Positions 33,414 to 42,691 of a DNA stretch of 64,000 nt are shown piece by piece. How positions within the stretch are numbered: position 1 is the first letter of the stretch; the number at the start of each line of letters is the position of its first letter. Source of the DNA: Amycolatopsis camponoti (lineage in GTDB: Bacteria; Actinomycetota; Actinomycetes; Mycobacteriales; Pseudonocardiaceae). The stretch lies in NCBI RefSeq assembly GCF_902497555.1, contig NZ_CABVGP010000001.1, positions 1,240,001-1,304,000 of the forward strand, in the 5' to 3' direction. The notes under the pieces were generated by a model that had not been told where the DNA came from, did no database searches, and worked only from the letters and a program-made list of their open reading frames with translations. Both the position numbers and the translations under genes were made by a program.

Positions 33414-35531
33414 TCAGCGGCAGAACGAGACTTCCGGGTAGCCCGGCTCGTCCAGCACCGGCCGAGCTTCGCCCCGCAGGTGCCGGTCGAAGAACGCGTT
33501 CACGTACGTCCGGATGATCTCCTGGGTGCGCACGGCGGTGGTGGTCGCGCCGATGTCGACGCCGAGCTCTTCGCCCACCAGGCCCACGTCGGTGAACGAC
33601 GCGTGCTGCGTGCCCGCCACCTCGATCCAGCGCCGCCAGCCCGTCAGCTGCGCCCAGTCCCGCTCCCACGGGACGTTCGGTGCGCACGCCGTGGCCGCGA
33701 GCTGGTGGCTCACGAACATGAACGGCCGCGCCAGCCCGGGCGGGGTCAGCGGAACCGCCGTGGTGCCGTCGATGTCCATCCCGGCGCGCACCCGCGCGTC
33801 CGCGACCATCGTGGGCAGCGTGCTCGCGCCGCCGGCCGAGTGCCCCGCCATGCCGATCCGCGACGCGTCGATCAGCGGTGCCCACTTCTTCGAGTGCGTC
33901 AGCGAATCCAGCACGAACGACACGTCGGCCGCCCGGCCCCGCTGCAGCTTCTCCGAGAACGCCGCGTCGTGCGGCACCTCGCACGAGGCGCAGCCCGCGA
34001 ACCGCCCGTCGGGGAAGCTCGTGCCGGTGTTCTCGTAGGTGTGGCCGACCAGCGCGACGGCGTACCCGTGGCTCGCCAGGTCCTCGGCCAGCGCGCTGAG
34101 CGTGGCCCGGGGTTTCGTGTAGCCGGGCGAAAGCACCACCAACGGCAGCCGGGACCCGGCCGGCCGGGCGTCGGCCACCGAGGTGGTCACCAGCCGGGTG
34201 AGCAGGTCCGGCGGCACGTCCAGGCCGCTGCCGGACAGCAGCGCCGCCGACTCGGCCGCGGTCACGTACCGCGTCTTCGGCCCGTGCGGTGAAGCCGCCG
34301 GGTAGAAGAGCGACACCATCAGCTCGCGGTAGGGCATCGACGGCACCCACGGGTCCGGCCGCGAGGTGTCCTTCAGGTACACCTGCGTGCTGCCCACCGG
34401 CCGGTCCCCGGTCGGCGCGGGCAGGTAGGGCGTCGACGTCATGGCGAAGCTGACCTCCGGGTAGCGCGACGACGGCCGGTCGAGCAGTGGCTGAGCCCGA
34501 CCCTCCAGGTGCTCTTCGAAGAATGCCCGAACGTAGGCCGCCGTGACGGCCTGGCCGCGCGCCGCCGGCGTCGTCGCGCCGAAGTCGAGGCCGAGCTGCT
34601 CGCCCACCAGGCCGATGTCGGTGAAGGACGGGTGTGCCACGCCGGCCACGACGAGCCAGCGCTTCCACCCCGTCAGCTGCGCCCAGTCCCGTTGCCAGCT
34701 GCCCGATTCGACGCCCGTGCCGGGGGTGTAGGTGTTCGCGCGGCCCAGGAACAGGAACGGCCGGTCGAGTCCCGGCGCGAGCAGCGGGTCGTCCGTCGTG
34801 CCGTCGATGTCGATGCCGGCCTTGATCCGCGGGTCGGTCACCATCGCGTCGAGCGCGCTCGCGCCGCCGACGGAATGCCCGGCCATGCCGATCCGGGACG
34901 CGTCGATCAGCGACGCCCAGCGAGAGTGCGTCAGCGAGTCGAGCACGAACGAGACGTCCGCCGCACGCCCGCGTTCCAGCTTCTTCCAGAACGCCTCGTC
35001 GTAGTTGCCGCACGCCGCGCAGCCGGTGACCCGCCCGTCGGGGAACGTCGTGGCGACGTTCTCGTAGGTGTGGTCGACCACGACGACCGCGGTGCCGTGG
35101 CTGGCCAGGTCTTCGGCCAGCGACGTCAGCTCGGCGCGGGGCCGCTTGAACCCCGGCGAAAGGACGATTAGCGGCAGGTGGTGCCCGGCCGGCCGCGCGT
35201 CGACCGCGGCGTCGGTGCGGACGGCGGTCATGACCGAAGCCGGGATGCCGGTGATCCCGGCCTCGTCGAACACCGCCTGCGCTTCCGTCTCGGTCATGAA
35301 CTGCTTCTTCATGCCCTGCGCGGAAACCGCCGGGTAGAAGAGCGACACCATCAGCTCGCGGTAGGGCACCGTCGCGACCCACGGATCCGGCCGCGAGGTG
35401 TCCTTCAGGTACAGCGAAGTGATGCCCACCGGCCGGTCGCCGGTCGGCGCGGCCAGCGACAGCGCCGGTGACGCCGACGCCGGCACGGGCAGTGCCAGCG
35501 TCAGCGCGGTCACCATCAGGAGGACCTTCAT
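33414..35531 (-). CDS. Secreted tandem two-domain PAF-acetylhydrolase-like hydrolase
   Basis: The 705-residue protein has an N-terminal signal peptide (KVLLMVTALTLALPVPASA) and two complete alpha/beta-hydrolase domains of about 350 residues each, both of the platelet-activating-factor acetylhydrolase/dienelactone hydrolase type. Domain 1 has GHSVGG, DIDGTTDDP and AHPSFTD; domain 2 has GHSAGG, DIDGTTAVP and QHASFTD. Each has a Ser-Asp-His set and a conserved Cys pair (GCAAC, GCASC). Domain 2 begins at an internal Met (34442) without its own signal peptide, where domain 1 would be expected to stop. The ATG at 35531 overlaps the stop of the upstream paralogue (ATGA). It is probably a secreted esterase or lipase. 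Confidence 0.88.
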   Translation of the reverse strand: MKVLLMVTALTLALPVPASASPALSLAAPTGDRPVGITSLYLKDTSRPDPWVATVPYRELMVSLFYPAVSAQGMKKQFMTETEAQAVFDEAGITGIPASVMTAVRTDAAVDARPAGHHLPLIVLSPGFKRPRAELTSLAEDLASHGTAVVVVDHTYENVATTFPDGRVTGCAACGNYDEAFWKKLERGRAADVSFVLDSLTHSRWASLIDASRIGMAGHSVGGASALDAMVTDPRIKAGIDIDGTTDDPLLAPGLDRPFLFLGRANTYTPGTGVESGSWQRDWAQLTGWKRWLVVAGVAHPSFTDIGLVGEQLGLDFGATTPAARGQAVTAAYVRAFFEEHLEGRAQPLLDRPSSRYPEVSFAMTSTPYLPAPTGDRPVGSTQVYLKDTSRPDPWVPSMPYRELMVSLFYPAASPHGPKTRYVTAAESAALLSGSGLDVPPDLLTRLVTTSVADARPAGSRLPLVVLSPGYTKPRATLSALAEDLASHGYAVALVGHTYENTGTSFPDGRFAGCASCEVPHDAAFSEKLQRGRAADVSFVLDSLTHSKKWAPLIDASRIGMAGHSAGGASTLPTMVADARVRAGMDIDGTTAVPLTPPGLARPFMFVSHQLAATACAPNVPWERDWAQLTGWRRWIEVAGTQHASFTDVGLVGEELGVDIGATTTAVRTQEIIRTYVNAFFDRHLRGEARPVLDEPGYPEVSFCR

Positions 35532-36640
35532 CCGATGAACGTCACTTCCGGGTAGGTGGGCGACGGCGCGGCCAGCAGCGGCTGCGGACGGCAGCGCAGG
35601 TTCTGGTCGAAGAAAGCGCTTACGTAGTTCCGCGTGATCGCCAGCGCGCGGGCCCCGTCGATCGACGCGCCGATGTCGACGCCCAGCTGATCGGCGAGTA
35701 CGCCGAGGTCGGTGAACGAGCTGTGCACCGTGCCGGACACCATGAGCCAGCGCTTCCACCCGGTGAGGTGCGTCCAGTCGGTTTCCCAGTCGTCGTAAGG
35801 ACCTTCCTGGCCCGGCACGTAGTTGTCCATGCTGCCCAGGAACAGGAACGGCCTCGACAGCCCGGACGCCGGGAGCGGGACGTGGATGCTCCCGTCGATG
35901 TCGGCGCCGGCCCGGATCCGCGGGTCGGCCAGCATCGCCTGCGTCGTGACCGCGCCACCCGCGGAGTGCCCGGTCATGCCGATCCGCCCCGGGTCGATCA
36001 GCGCGCCCCACTTCTTCGAGTGCAGCAGCTCGTCGAGCACGAACGACGTGTCCTTCGACCGCACCTGCGCGACCTTCTCCCAGATCCCGGGCTGCTCGTC
36101 GACTTCGCAGGCGGCGCACCCGGTGACGTGCCCGTCGGGGAACGTCGTCGCGCGGTTTTCGTAGGTGTGGTCGATCGCCGCCACCGCGTAGCCGCGGCTG
36201 GCGAGGTCCTCGGCCAGTGCCGTGAGGACGGCCCGCGGCTGCGTCCAGCCCGGCGACAGCAAGACCAGCGGCAGGTCGTGCCACCGCCCGGCCGGTTTCG
36301 CGTCGACGACGGCGTTCGTGCGGACCGTGCTCAGGACGTCCAGGGACAGCCCCGGGATGTTCTCCCGTTCGAGGTTGCGTTCGGACTCGAGCGGCGTCAT
36401 GTACTGCTTCTTCGGCCCGTTCGCCGAAGTCGCCGGGTAGAAGACGGAGACCATCAGCTCCCGGTAGGGCACCGTCGGCACCCACGGGTCGGGACGCGAA
36501 GTGTCCTTCAGGGACAGTGACGTGACGCCGACCGGCGCGTGACCGGTCGGGCGGGGCAGGGAGGGCGTCGTGGCCGCCGAAGCGGCGGGCGACGCGGTCA
36601 GGGTGAGTGTCAAGGCGGTGGCTACCGCGAGAGTGCGCAT
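35528..36640 (-). CDS. Secreted PAF-acetylhydrolase-like hydrolase (single domain)
   Basis: The 370-residue paralogue of the two domains encoded downstream has a signal peptide at residues 1-22 (TLAVATALTLTLTASPAASA) and the shared block LKDTSRPDPWVPTVPYRELM. The nucleophile is in GHSAGG, with DIDGSIHVP and VHSSFTD completing the set. A Cys pair (GCAAC) is conserved. It is first in a two-gene operon and ends by ATGA overlap with the fused paralogue, so the three domains are made together. Likely a secreted esterase; substrate unknown. Confidence 0.88.
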   Translation of the reverse strand: MRTLAVATALTLTLTASPAASAATTPSLPRPTGHAPVGVTSLSLKDTSRPDPWVPTVPYRELMVSVFYPATSANGPKKQYMTPLESERNLERENIPGLSLDVLSTVRTNAVVDAKPAGRWHDLPLVLLSPGWTQPRAVLTALAEDLASRGYAVAAIDHTYENRATTFPDGHVTGCAACEVDEQPGIWEKVAQVRSKDTSFVLDELLHSKKWGALIDPGRIGMTGHSAGGAVTTQAMLADPRIRAGADIDGSIHVPLPASGLSRPFLFLGSMDNYVPGQEGPYDDWETDWTHLTGWKRWLMVSGTVHSSFTDLGVLADQLGVDIGASIDGARALAITRNYVSAFFDQNLRCRPQPLLAAPSPTYPEVTFIG

Positions 36641-36659
36641 GATTCCCCCAGGAATCGGT

Positions 36660-37643
36660 TCAGGACAGGTGACGGATGCGGCGGAAGGAGAACCAGGTGA
36701 GCAGGGCGGCCATCGCGAGGAAGAGCGCGAGCTCGAGCCACTGCAGCGGCCAGAACCGCGAACCCGGCTGGTAGGTCAGGCGCTGCTGGTAGCCGTGCGC
36801 GCCCAGCTGGGACATGCACTGTTCCATGCTGCCGCGCTCCGGAGGGCCCTGGCCCGGCCTCGGGGCGCAGCTCTGCACGAAGTCCGGCAGCGGATGGACC
36901 ACGGTGCCGGCCGGGTCCACGGTTTCGTTCGCCAGCACCCACGCGCCGGCCGGGTTCCGCATGCCGATCTCCAGGATCCCGTGGGTGTCGTCGCCGGTGA
37001 TGTTCGTGATGTCCTCGGGGACGATCGCCGTCGTCATCTGCGCCGGCGGAATGAGGTAGGGCCGCACGAAGGTCGGGACCACGATCAGCACGGCGGCGAG
37101 CACGGCGAGCGTGACGGCCATGGCGGCCACCGTCCGCTTCACCAGCATCCCGACCGCGACGCCGAGCGCGAGGGCGAAGGCCGCGTAGCCGATCGGGACG
37201 ATGCCGCGCGCGCCGAACACCACCGGCATGATGCGCGAGAGCATCCCGCGGTCGGTCTGCGTCGCGGAGAGCGCGTCGATCGGGCTCGCCCACCACGACA
37301 CCGCCCAGCCGAGCAGGCCGGCCGCGACCATCGCGGTGAGCAGGCCGAACCCGAGCTTGGTGGTGAGCCACCGCTTGCGCGTGACGGTCTGGTTCCACAC
37401 CAGGCTGTGCGTGCCGCTCTCCAGCTCGCGCGTGATCATCGGGACGCCCCAGAACACGCCGATCACCGCGGGCAGCAGGTAGAGCACCAGGATCGTGCCG
37501 CCGAAGAGGGTGTCCTCGTCGGAGAAGTTCGTGCGCCCCACCAGCTCCGGCCCGGTGATCGCGAGCACGACGCCGATCAGAGCCAGCGCGGCGAACACGG
37601 ACAACGCGGGCAGGCGGAACTGGCGCCAGGTCAGCCAGGTCAT
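36660..37643 (-). CDS. ABC transporter permease (ABC-2 type)
   Basis: The 327-residue integral membrane protein has six predicted helices (near 14-32, 48-68, 95-115, 140-165, 172-190 and 300-318) and a large extracytoplasmic loop (about 195-295) before the last. RELESGTHSLVWNQTVTRKRWLTTKL is characteristic of the permease partner in actinobacterial GntR-ABC export operons. It overlaps the ATPase gene by ATGA. The substrate is unknown; peptides or cell-envelope-active drugs are usual for the type. Confidence 0.88.
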   Translation of the reverse strand: MTWLTWRQFRLPALSVFAALALIGVVLAITGPELVGRTNFSDEDTLFGGTILVLYLLPAVIGVFWGVPMITRELESGTHSLVWNQTVTRKRWLTTKLGFGLLTAMVAAGLLGWAVSWWASPIDALSATQTDRGMLSRIMPVVFGARGIVPIGYAAFALALGVAVGMLVKRTVAAMAVTLAVLAAVLIVVPTFVRPYLIPPAQMTTAIVPEDITNITGDDTHGILEIGMRNPAGAWVLANETVDPAGTVVHPLPDFVQSCAPRPGQGPPERGSMEQCMSQLGAHGYQQRLTYQPGSRFWPLQWLELALFLAMAALLTWFSFRRIRHLS

Positions 37644-38521
37644 CTCAGGACCTCCAGGGCGGGGCGGGCGGCGGCGGGGTTGCTCATGTACTCGAGGACG
37701 AGGTCTTCGAGGCCGATCTGCGCGACCGTCCACGCGGGATCGAGGATCGGCGCCTCGGTGCGGACGAGCACGGTCGTCTGGCGGTCGGTGTGCTTCGCGG
37801 AGACGACGTGCTGCTCGGCCGGCAGCGAGTCGACCTCGCGCCGCGGCCCGGAGAGCCGGTGGTGCGTGGCGAGCAGCTCTTCGACGTCGCCGATCACCCG
37901 GACCTGGGAGTCCACCAGCACGACGAGGTGGTCGCAGACCCGTTCCAGGTCGTTGACCAGGTGCGAGGACATCACGACGGACAGCCCGTGCTCGGCGACG
38001 GCTTCCATGAGGTCCTGCAGGAACTCCCGGCGCGCCAACGGGTCCAGCGCGGCGACCGGCTCGTCGAGCAGCAGCAGCTCGGGGCGCTTGGCGATGCCGA
38101 GGGTGAGCGCGAGCTGCGCGCGCTGGCCGCCGGACAGCTTCCCGGCGTGCTGCTTCGGGTCGAGCCCGAGCCGCTCGACCCGCTTGGTGGCCAGCGAGTC
38201 GTCCCACCGCGGGTTGAGGTGCGCGCCGAGCCGCAGGTGCTCTTCGATGGTGAGCCCGGTGTAGACGGGCGTGCTCTGGGCGACGTAGCCGACCTTCGCC
38301 AGCTGGTCCGGGCCGCTGCCGGGGGTTCCACCGCAGACCTCGATGGTGCCGGTCGTCGGCTCCAGCATGCCGGACGCGATGTTCAGCAGGGTGGACTTGC
38401 CGGCGCCGTTGGGGCCGACGAGCCCGGTCACGTGGCCGGCCTCGATCTCGAGCGTGCAGCCGGTCAGCGCCCACTTGCGCTTGTACTTCTTGCCCAGTCC
38501 CTGGGCACGCAGGACGGTCAC
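37640..38521 (-). CDS. ABC transporter ATP-binding protein
   Basis: The 293-residue ATPase has Walker A GPNGAGKSTLLN (about 36-47), signature LSGGQRAQLAL near 129, Walker B LLLLDEPVAALDP near 150 and an H-loop in VVMSSHLVNDLE near 186. It has a CcmA/YtrB-like length with a C-terminal extension. It is the middle gene of the regulator-ATPase-permease operon, overlapping both neighbours. Confidence 0.92.
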   Translation of the reverse strand: MTVLRAQGLGKKYKRKWALTGCTLEIEAGHVTGLVGPNGAGKSTLLNIASGMLEPTTGTIEVCGGTPGSGPDQLAKVGYVAQSTPVYTGLTIEEHLRLGAHLNPRWDDSLATKRVERLGLDPKQHAGKLSGGQRAQLALTLGIAKRPELLLLDEPVAALDPLARREFLQDLMEAVAEHGLSVVMSSHLVNDLERVCDHLVVLVDSQVRVIGDVEELLATHHRLSGPRREVDSLPAEQHVVSAKHTDRQTTVLVRTEAPILDPAWTVAQIGLEDLVLEYMSNPAAARPALEVLR

Positions 38522-38913
38522 GCTATGTCCTCTCTGGCGGAGTCGCGAAACGTGGACATCAGCAGGGCCTCGATGCTCTCTTCGTCGAGACCGGCCTGGC
38601 GCGCCTTGCCCAGCCAGCGGCGCAGGTCCTGCCGCAACGGCCCGAGCACGGCGAAGGAGGTGCCGCCGTTGAGCGTCGCGGTCACGAACGTGCCGACGCC
38701 GGGCCGCGCCGAGACGAGGCCGTCGTGCTCCAGTTCGCGGTAGGCCTTGAGCACGGTGTTCGGGTTGATCGCCAGGCCGGCGACCACGTCCTTGACCTTC
38801 GGGAGCTGGTCTCCCTTGTCGAGCAGGCCCAGCCGCAGCGCGTGCCGTACCTGCTGGACCAGCTGCTGGTACGGCGACAGCCCCGAGCGGGCGTCGAGGT
38901 GGAATTCGATCAT
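38518..38913 (-). CDS. GntR-family regulator, YtrA subfamily
   Basis: The protein of about 131 residues has a short GntR winged helix (LSPYQQLVQQVRHALRLGLLDKGDQLPKVKDVV, NPNTVLKAYRELEHDGLV) and the short all-helical YtrA tail. I favour the ATG at 38913, which has GGAG six bases upstream; an ATG at 38925 would add MELP. The palindrome ACTAG-GTGA-CTAGT near 38929-38942 in the divergent promoter is a likely operator. The regulator probably represses its own ABC exporter operon until a cell-wall-active ligand appears. Confidence 0.88.
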   Translation of the reverse strand: MIEFHLDARSGLSPYQQLVQQVRHALRLGLLDKGDQLPKVKDVVAGLAINPNTVLKAYRELEHDGLVSARPGVGTFVTATLNGGTSFAVLGPLRQDLRRWLGKARQAGLDEESIEALLMSTFRDSAREDIA

Positions 38914-38925
38914 CGGCAACTCCAT

Positions 38926-39131
38926 TTAACTAGGTGACTAGTACTATAGACATGCAGCACAAGTCTGCGCCAGAGGTTCTTCCGCGAGGCCGATCCGGAA
39001 CCTTCGCCGGGGTTTCCGCGAATGACTGGTGGACGGCGGCGCCGGTGATCTTTTTTCGCCGGGCTGCCAACCTCCCCACCCCCTCGCCCGTCTGGAGGGG
39101 TGATCGTTTCGTTCCGTCGAAAGGACTTTCT
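38926..39131. promoter_or_regulatory. Divergent GntR/hydrolase promoter region
   Basis: This is a lower-GC spacer. A palindrome ACTAG(GTGA)CTAGT lies right next to the GntR gene start, with the AT-rich TAGTACTATAGAC beside it, which can supply -10 elements. The remaining about 180 bases before the hydrolase gene form a long untranslated leader with no recognised riboswitch. Confidence 0.45.
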
Positions 39132-40664
39132 GTGCGTCGTTCTCCTGGGGGAGGCATCGTGCGCGGCCTGGTCGTCGCGCTCGGCGTCTCGATGGCCGTC
39201 GTGGCCGGACCGGCCGCGGCTTCGGCCTCCGTCGATACCGTCCCGGCACCGAAACTGACCTGGACCGGCTGCGACGACGGCTTCCAGTGCGCCACCGCCG
39301 AGGTGCCGCTGGACTACGACCGGCCGTCCGGCGCGAAGATCGACCTCGCGCTCATCAAAGAGCCCGCCACCGATCCCGCGCACAAGATCGGCACGCTGTT
39401 CGTCAACTTCGGTGGCCCGGGCGCGTCCGGCCTGCAACGGCTGCGGGAGCGCGGGAAGTGGCCGTGGCTGTTCTCCGACGAGCTGCGCGCGCGGTTCGAC
39501 GTCGTGTCGTGGGACCCGCGCGGGATCGGCAGCAGCACCGCCGTCCGGTGCTTCGACACCCTCGCCGAGCAGGAGTCGTTCTTCGGCTCGTTCCCGGAGA
39601 TGCCCGGCGACCCGAGCGGCAACGCGGCCTTCTACGCCAAGTCGAAGGAGCTCGCGGACCGGTGCTCGGCGAAGGCCGGCCCGATCCTCGAGCACGTCTC
39701 GACGGCCGACACCGCGCGGGACCTGGAGCTGCTGCGCCGCGCGGTCGGCGACGCGAAGCTGACCTACCACGGCATTTCCTACGGGACGCAGCTCGGCGCC
39801 ACCTACGCCAACCTGTTCCCGAACCGCATCCGCGCGATGGCGTTCGACGGCACGATGGACTTCGCCGGCAACGCCACCGGACACGACGGCAGCGGCACGA
39901 GCGTCCCGCTGGACACCCGCCAGGACGTCGCCACCGGCATCTCGCAGACGTTCGACCAGTTCCTGCGCCTGTGCACCGAAGCCGGTCCGAAGTGCGCGTT
40001 CTCCTCGGGCGACCCGAAGGCGAAGTGGGCGTCGATCACGGCGCGGGCCAAGCAGGCCCCGATCACCACCGACGGCGAGACCTGGACGTACTCCGGGATC
40101 ATCAACGCGGCGGCGGACCTCTCCGACTCGCGGGGCTGGCCGGACATCGCGTCGCTGCTGCAACGCCTTTACGACGCTCCTCGCACGGCTGCCGCGCTCA
40201 AGGCGGGCGAGCCGTACACGTCCAACCGCACGGAGGCCTTCAACGCGATCCAGTGCAGTGACAGCGACGTGCCGACCGATCCGGCGATCTACAGCCGATA
40301 CGCGGAATCCGAGGACCAGCGGGTCCCGTACTTCGGCCGGATCGCGGTGCTGGACATGATGAGCTGCGCGTTCTGGCCGGCGAAGGCCGCCGACCGGTAC
40401 ACCGGCCCGTGGAACCGCCGGACGTCGGCGGAGATCCTGGTGCTGAACAACCGCTTCGACCCGTCGACGCCGCTGGCCGGCGCTCGCGACGGTGCCGCGG
40501 AGCTGGCGCGGGCCCGCGTGTTCGTCACCGAGGGGTACGGGCACTCGTCGATGTACGTGCCGAGCACGTGCACCGAGCAGGTCAAGCGGGACTACCTGAT
40601 TTCGGGGACGTTCCCCGCCGCGGGCAAGACCTGCGCGATCGACGCGAGCCCGTTCGCGGGCTGA
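39132..40664 (+). CDS. Secreted alpha/beta hydrolase, TAP-like C-terminal domain (tripeptidyl aminopeptidase type)
   Basis: The 510-residue exported hydrolase has a signal peptide in the first about 35 residues (VRGLVVALGVSMAVVAGPAAASA). The oxyanion-region FVNFGGPGASG is near 95, the nucleophile in YHGISYGTQLGATYA near 215, the acid in NNRFDPSTP near 438 and the His in EGYGHSSMY near 466. SlpD/SlpE/Tap-type peptidases of Streptomyces share this layout and release tripeptides or process extracellular proteins. The GTG at 39132 has AAAGGA six bases upstream and begins at the signal peptide. Confidence 0.88.
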   Translation: MRRSPGGGIVRGLVVALGVSMAVVAGPAAASASVDTVPAPKLTWTGCDDGFQCATAEVPLDYDRPSGAKIDLALIKEPATDPAHKIGTLFVNFGGPGASGLQRLRERGKWPWLFSDELRARFDVVSWDPRGIGSSTAVRCFDTLAEQESFFGSFPEMPGDPSGNAAFYAKSKELADRCSAKAGPILEHVSTADTARDLELLRRAVGDAKLTYHGISYGTQLGATYANLFPNRIRAMAFDGTMDFAGNATGHDGSGTSVPLDTRQDVATGISQTFDQFLRLCTEAGPKCAFSSGDPKAKWASITARAKQAPITTDGETWTYSGIINAAADLSDSRGWPDIASLLQRLYDAPRTAAALKAGEPYTSNRTEAFNAIQCSDSDVPTDPAIYSRYAESEDQRVPYFGRIAVLDMMSCAFWPAKAADRYTGPWNRRTSAEILVLNNRFDPSTPLAGARDGAAELARARVFVTEGYGHSSMYVPSTCTEQVKRDYLISGTFPAAGKTCAIDASPFAG

Positions 40665-40669
40665 GGCTG

Positions 40670-40704
40670 GACGGGCCTCGCCGGGAGTTCCGGCGAGGCC
40701 CGTC
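40670..40704. terminator. Strong bidirectional terminator hairpin
   Basis: GACGGGCCTCGCCGG and its exact complement surround a 5-base loop (GAGTT), giving a 15-bp perfect stem between two convergent genes that stop at 40664 and 40715. Confidence 0.85.
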
Positions 40705-40714
40705 GCTCAGACGC

Positions 40715-41881
40715 TCAGACCAGGTCGACGAGCTGTTTCGCGGCGACCACCGCGCCGTCGGTGCGGATCTCGACGGTCCGGCCCGCCGAGGCGAACGCCG
40801 TGGTCAGCGCGGCCGACAACGACTCCGCGGTCGGCACCGGATCCGGGTGGGCCGCGCCGATGCCCAGCTCGGCCACCCGTCCGGCCCAGTAGGGCTGGTC
40901 CGCGATCCGCGGCACCACCACCTGGGGCGCGCCGGCCCGGGCGGCCGTCGTGGTGGTGCCGGCGCCGCCGTGGTGCACGACCGCCGCCACCCGGCGGAAG
41001 AGCGCCTGGTGGTTGACCTCGCCGGCGACGAAGCTGTCCTCGGCGTCGTCGACCGCCGTCAGGCCGGCCCAGCCGCTGCCCAGCACGATCCGGCGGCCGT
41101 GCGCCCGGACCGCCTCGGTCGCGATCCGCGCGATGCCCTCCGGCGCGTACGCGGCCATGCTGCCGAAGCCGACGTACACCGGCGGCTCGCCGGCGTCGAG
41201 GAACTTCGCCAGCTCGTCCGGCAGCGGACGGTCGTCGGGCAGGAGCCACGCCCCGGTCCGCCGGACGTCGAGGTCCGTCGGGCACAGCACCGGATCGGCG
41301 GCCAGCCACGGCCGATCGGTGAAGACGTGGTCGCGGACGTTCGTCACCGGCGGCAGGCCGATCGCCGCCCGGTTGCGGTCGAGCGCCGGGCCGTACAAGG
41401 CGTCGACGCGCTCGGCGTCGTGGCGCCACAGCACCTCGTTGTCGGTCTCGCCCGCCGGCGACGGCGTGCCCGGCCGCATCCCCGGCGGGACGTGCGGCGA
41501 CGGCAGCCCGTGCAGGTGGTAGCACGCGTACACGTACGGGATCCCGGCCCGCTCGGCGACGTCGCGCGCGCCGGCGGGCAGCAATCCCTGCGCCACCACC
41601 ACATCGCAGTCCCCGGCGACCGCGCCGAGCGCGTCGAACCGCGCGGTGACCAGCTCGTCCGCGAGCGCGAACGGGTCCGGCCGCTCGCGGGTCACCACCG
41701 AGCGCACCGACGGGCCGAGCGGCACGTGCGCCACCCCGGCGCGCTCCAGCAGCGTCACGAAATCTTCGTCCGGCGGCCCGCACACCACCGAGTCCACGCC
41801 GAGCCCCCGCAGGGCCACAGCCAGCCCCGCGAGCGGTTCGACGTCCCCGCGCGAACCCCACGTCGTCAGCAAAACCCGCAT
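40715..41881 (-). CDS. GT1-family glycosyltransferase (macrolide/glycopeptide type)
   Basis: The 388-residue GT-B glycosyltransferase has the N-terminal TTWGSRGDVEPLAGLAVAL, typical of glycopeptide and macrolide glycosyltransferases. The C-terminal nucleotide-sugar site HHGGAGTTTTAARAGAPQVVVP is near residues 300-321. No sugar biosynthesis genes are nearby, so it may decorate or inactivate a small molecule using a housekeeping UDP-sugar. The upstream MarR gene on the same strand may control it. The ATG at 41881 has a GGGGGA ribosome site. Confidence 0.88.
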   Translation of the reverse strand: MRVLLTTWGSRGDVEPLAGLAVALRGLGVDSVVCGPPDEDFVTLLERAGVAHVPLGPSVRSVVTRERPDPFALADELVTARFDALGAVAGDCDVVVAQGLLPAGARDVAERAGIPYVYACYHLHGLPSPHVPPGMRPGTPSPAGETDNEVLWRHDAERVDALYGPALDRNRAAIGLPPVTNVRDHVFTDRPWLAADPVLCPTDLDVRRTGAWLLPDDRPLPDELAKFLDAGEPPVYVGFGSMAAYAPEGIARIATEAVRAHGRRIVLGSGWAGLTAVDDAEDSFVAGEVNHQALFRRVAAVVHHGGAGTTTTAARAGAPQVVVPRIADQPYWAGRVAELGIGAAHPDPVPTAESLSAALTTAFASAGRTVEIRTDGAVVAAKQLVDLV

Positions 41882-42027
41882 TGCTTCCCCCTGTTTCCGC
41901 TGGTTGCGCGGCCATTGTGGAGGACGACCCCGGCCTTGCGGCAAGCCCCGGGTTCGGCTATACCTTGAAGGGGGCGGGGAGTGCTCGTATCGCAGCGGCA
42001 ATACTTGTAGTGGCGAACGGTCGAGCG

Positions 42028-42519
42028 TCAGCCCCAGAGGGCTTCGGGTGCCGCGTCGGTCGGGGGTTCCCCGCCGGCTTCGGCGAACGCGGTGAGCGAG
42101 TCGACGAGCCCCTGCCGGCTTTCCCCGGGCATCCGCGCGACGATCTTGGCGATCTCCCGGCGACGGCGGGTCGTCACCTGCCGGACGATCCGCGCGCCCT
42201 CGCGGGTGATCTCCAGCACGATCTCGCGCCGTGACACGGGACTGTGCCGGCGGTCGACCAGCTCGCCGGCGACCAGCCTGTCGACCATGCGGCTGGCGGT
42301 GGACGGCGTGACCCCGAGGTGTTCGGCGAGCGTCGCGTGCTTGAGCGGCCCGCGCGTGTGCAGGACGACGAGGAGCCGGAACTGCGGCAGGGTCAGGCTG
42401 TCCTCGGCCGCGGCGATCGATCGGACGGACACCGCCACGAGCAGCCGCGACGCGGTGAGGACCGCGTCGGTCAGCTTGTCGACGCTCGCGGCGTCGAGGC
42501 CCGGGTTCGTGCGGGTCAT
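42028..42519 (-). CDS. MarR-family transcriptional regulator
   Basis: The 163-residue winged-helix protein reads LTLPQFRLLVVLHTRGPLKHATLAEHLGVTPSTASRMVDRLVAGELVDRRHSPVSRREIVLEITREGARIV, a standard MarR DNA-binding domain. It lies upstream of the glycosyltransferase gene with a 146-base gap and is divergent from the mutasome gene imuA'. A ligand cannot be named. Confidence 0.9.
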   Translation of the reverse strand: MTRTNPGLDAASVDKLTDAVLTASRLLVAVSVRSIAAAEDSLTLPQFRLLVVLHTRGPLKHATLAEHLGVTPSTASRMVDRLVAGELVDRRHSPVSRREIVLEITREGARIVRQVTTRRRREIAKIVARMPGESRQGLVDSLTAFAEAGGEPPTDAAPEALWG

Positions 42520-42599
42520 GCCGCCCAGTGTGCCGGAGCGGCCATGCCCCGCCGGGGTGACCCCCGGCTTGACAGCGAGCCCGCTCGTCTCGCACTATG

Positions 42600-42613
42600 C
42601 GAACAAGTGTTCG
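42600..42613 (+). promoter_or_regulatory. SOS box (LexA site) upstream of imuA'
   Basis: CGAACAAGTGTTCG contains the exact actinobacterial LexA consensus GAAC-N4-GTTC, about 80 bases before the imuA' start. DNA-damage induction of the mutasome is therefore expected. Confidence 0.88.
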
Positions 42614-42691
42614 ATAACTTTCTCCTGGGTTCGCCCGTGGCTTCGCGGTGCGGGTGTCTCCGGTGCGAGTACGTGGTGCTGGAGGTGAGCG

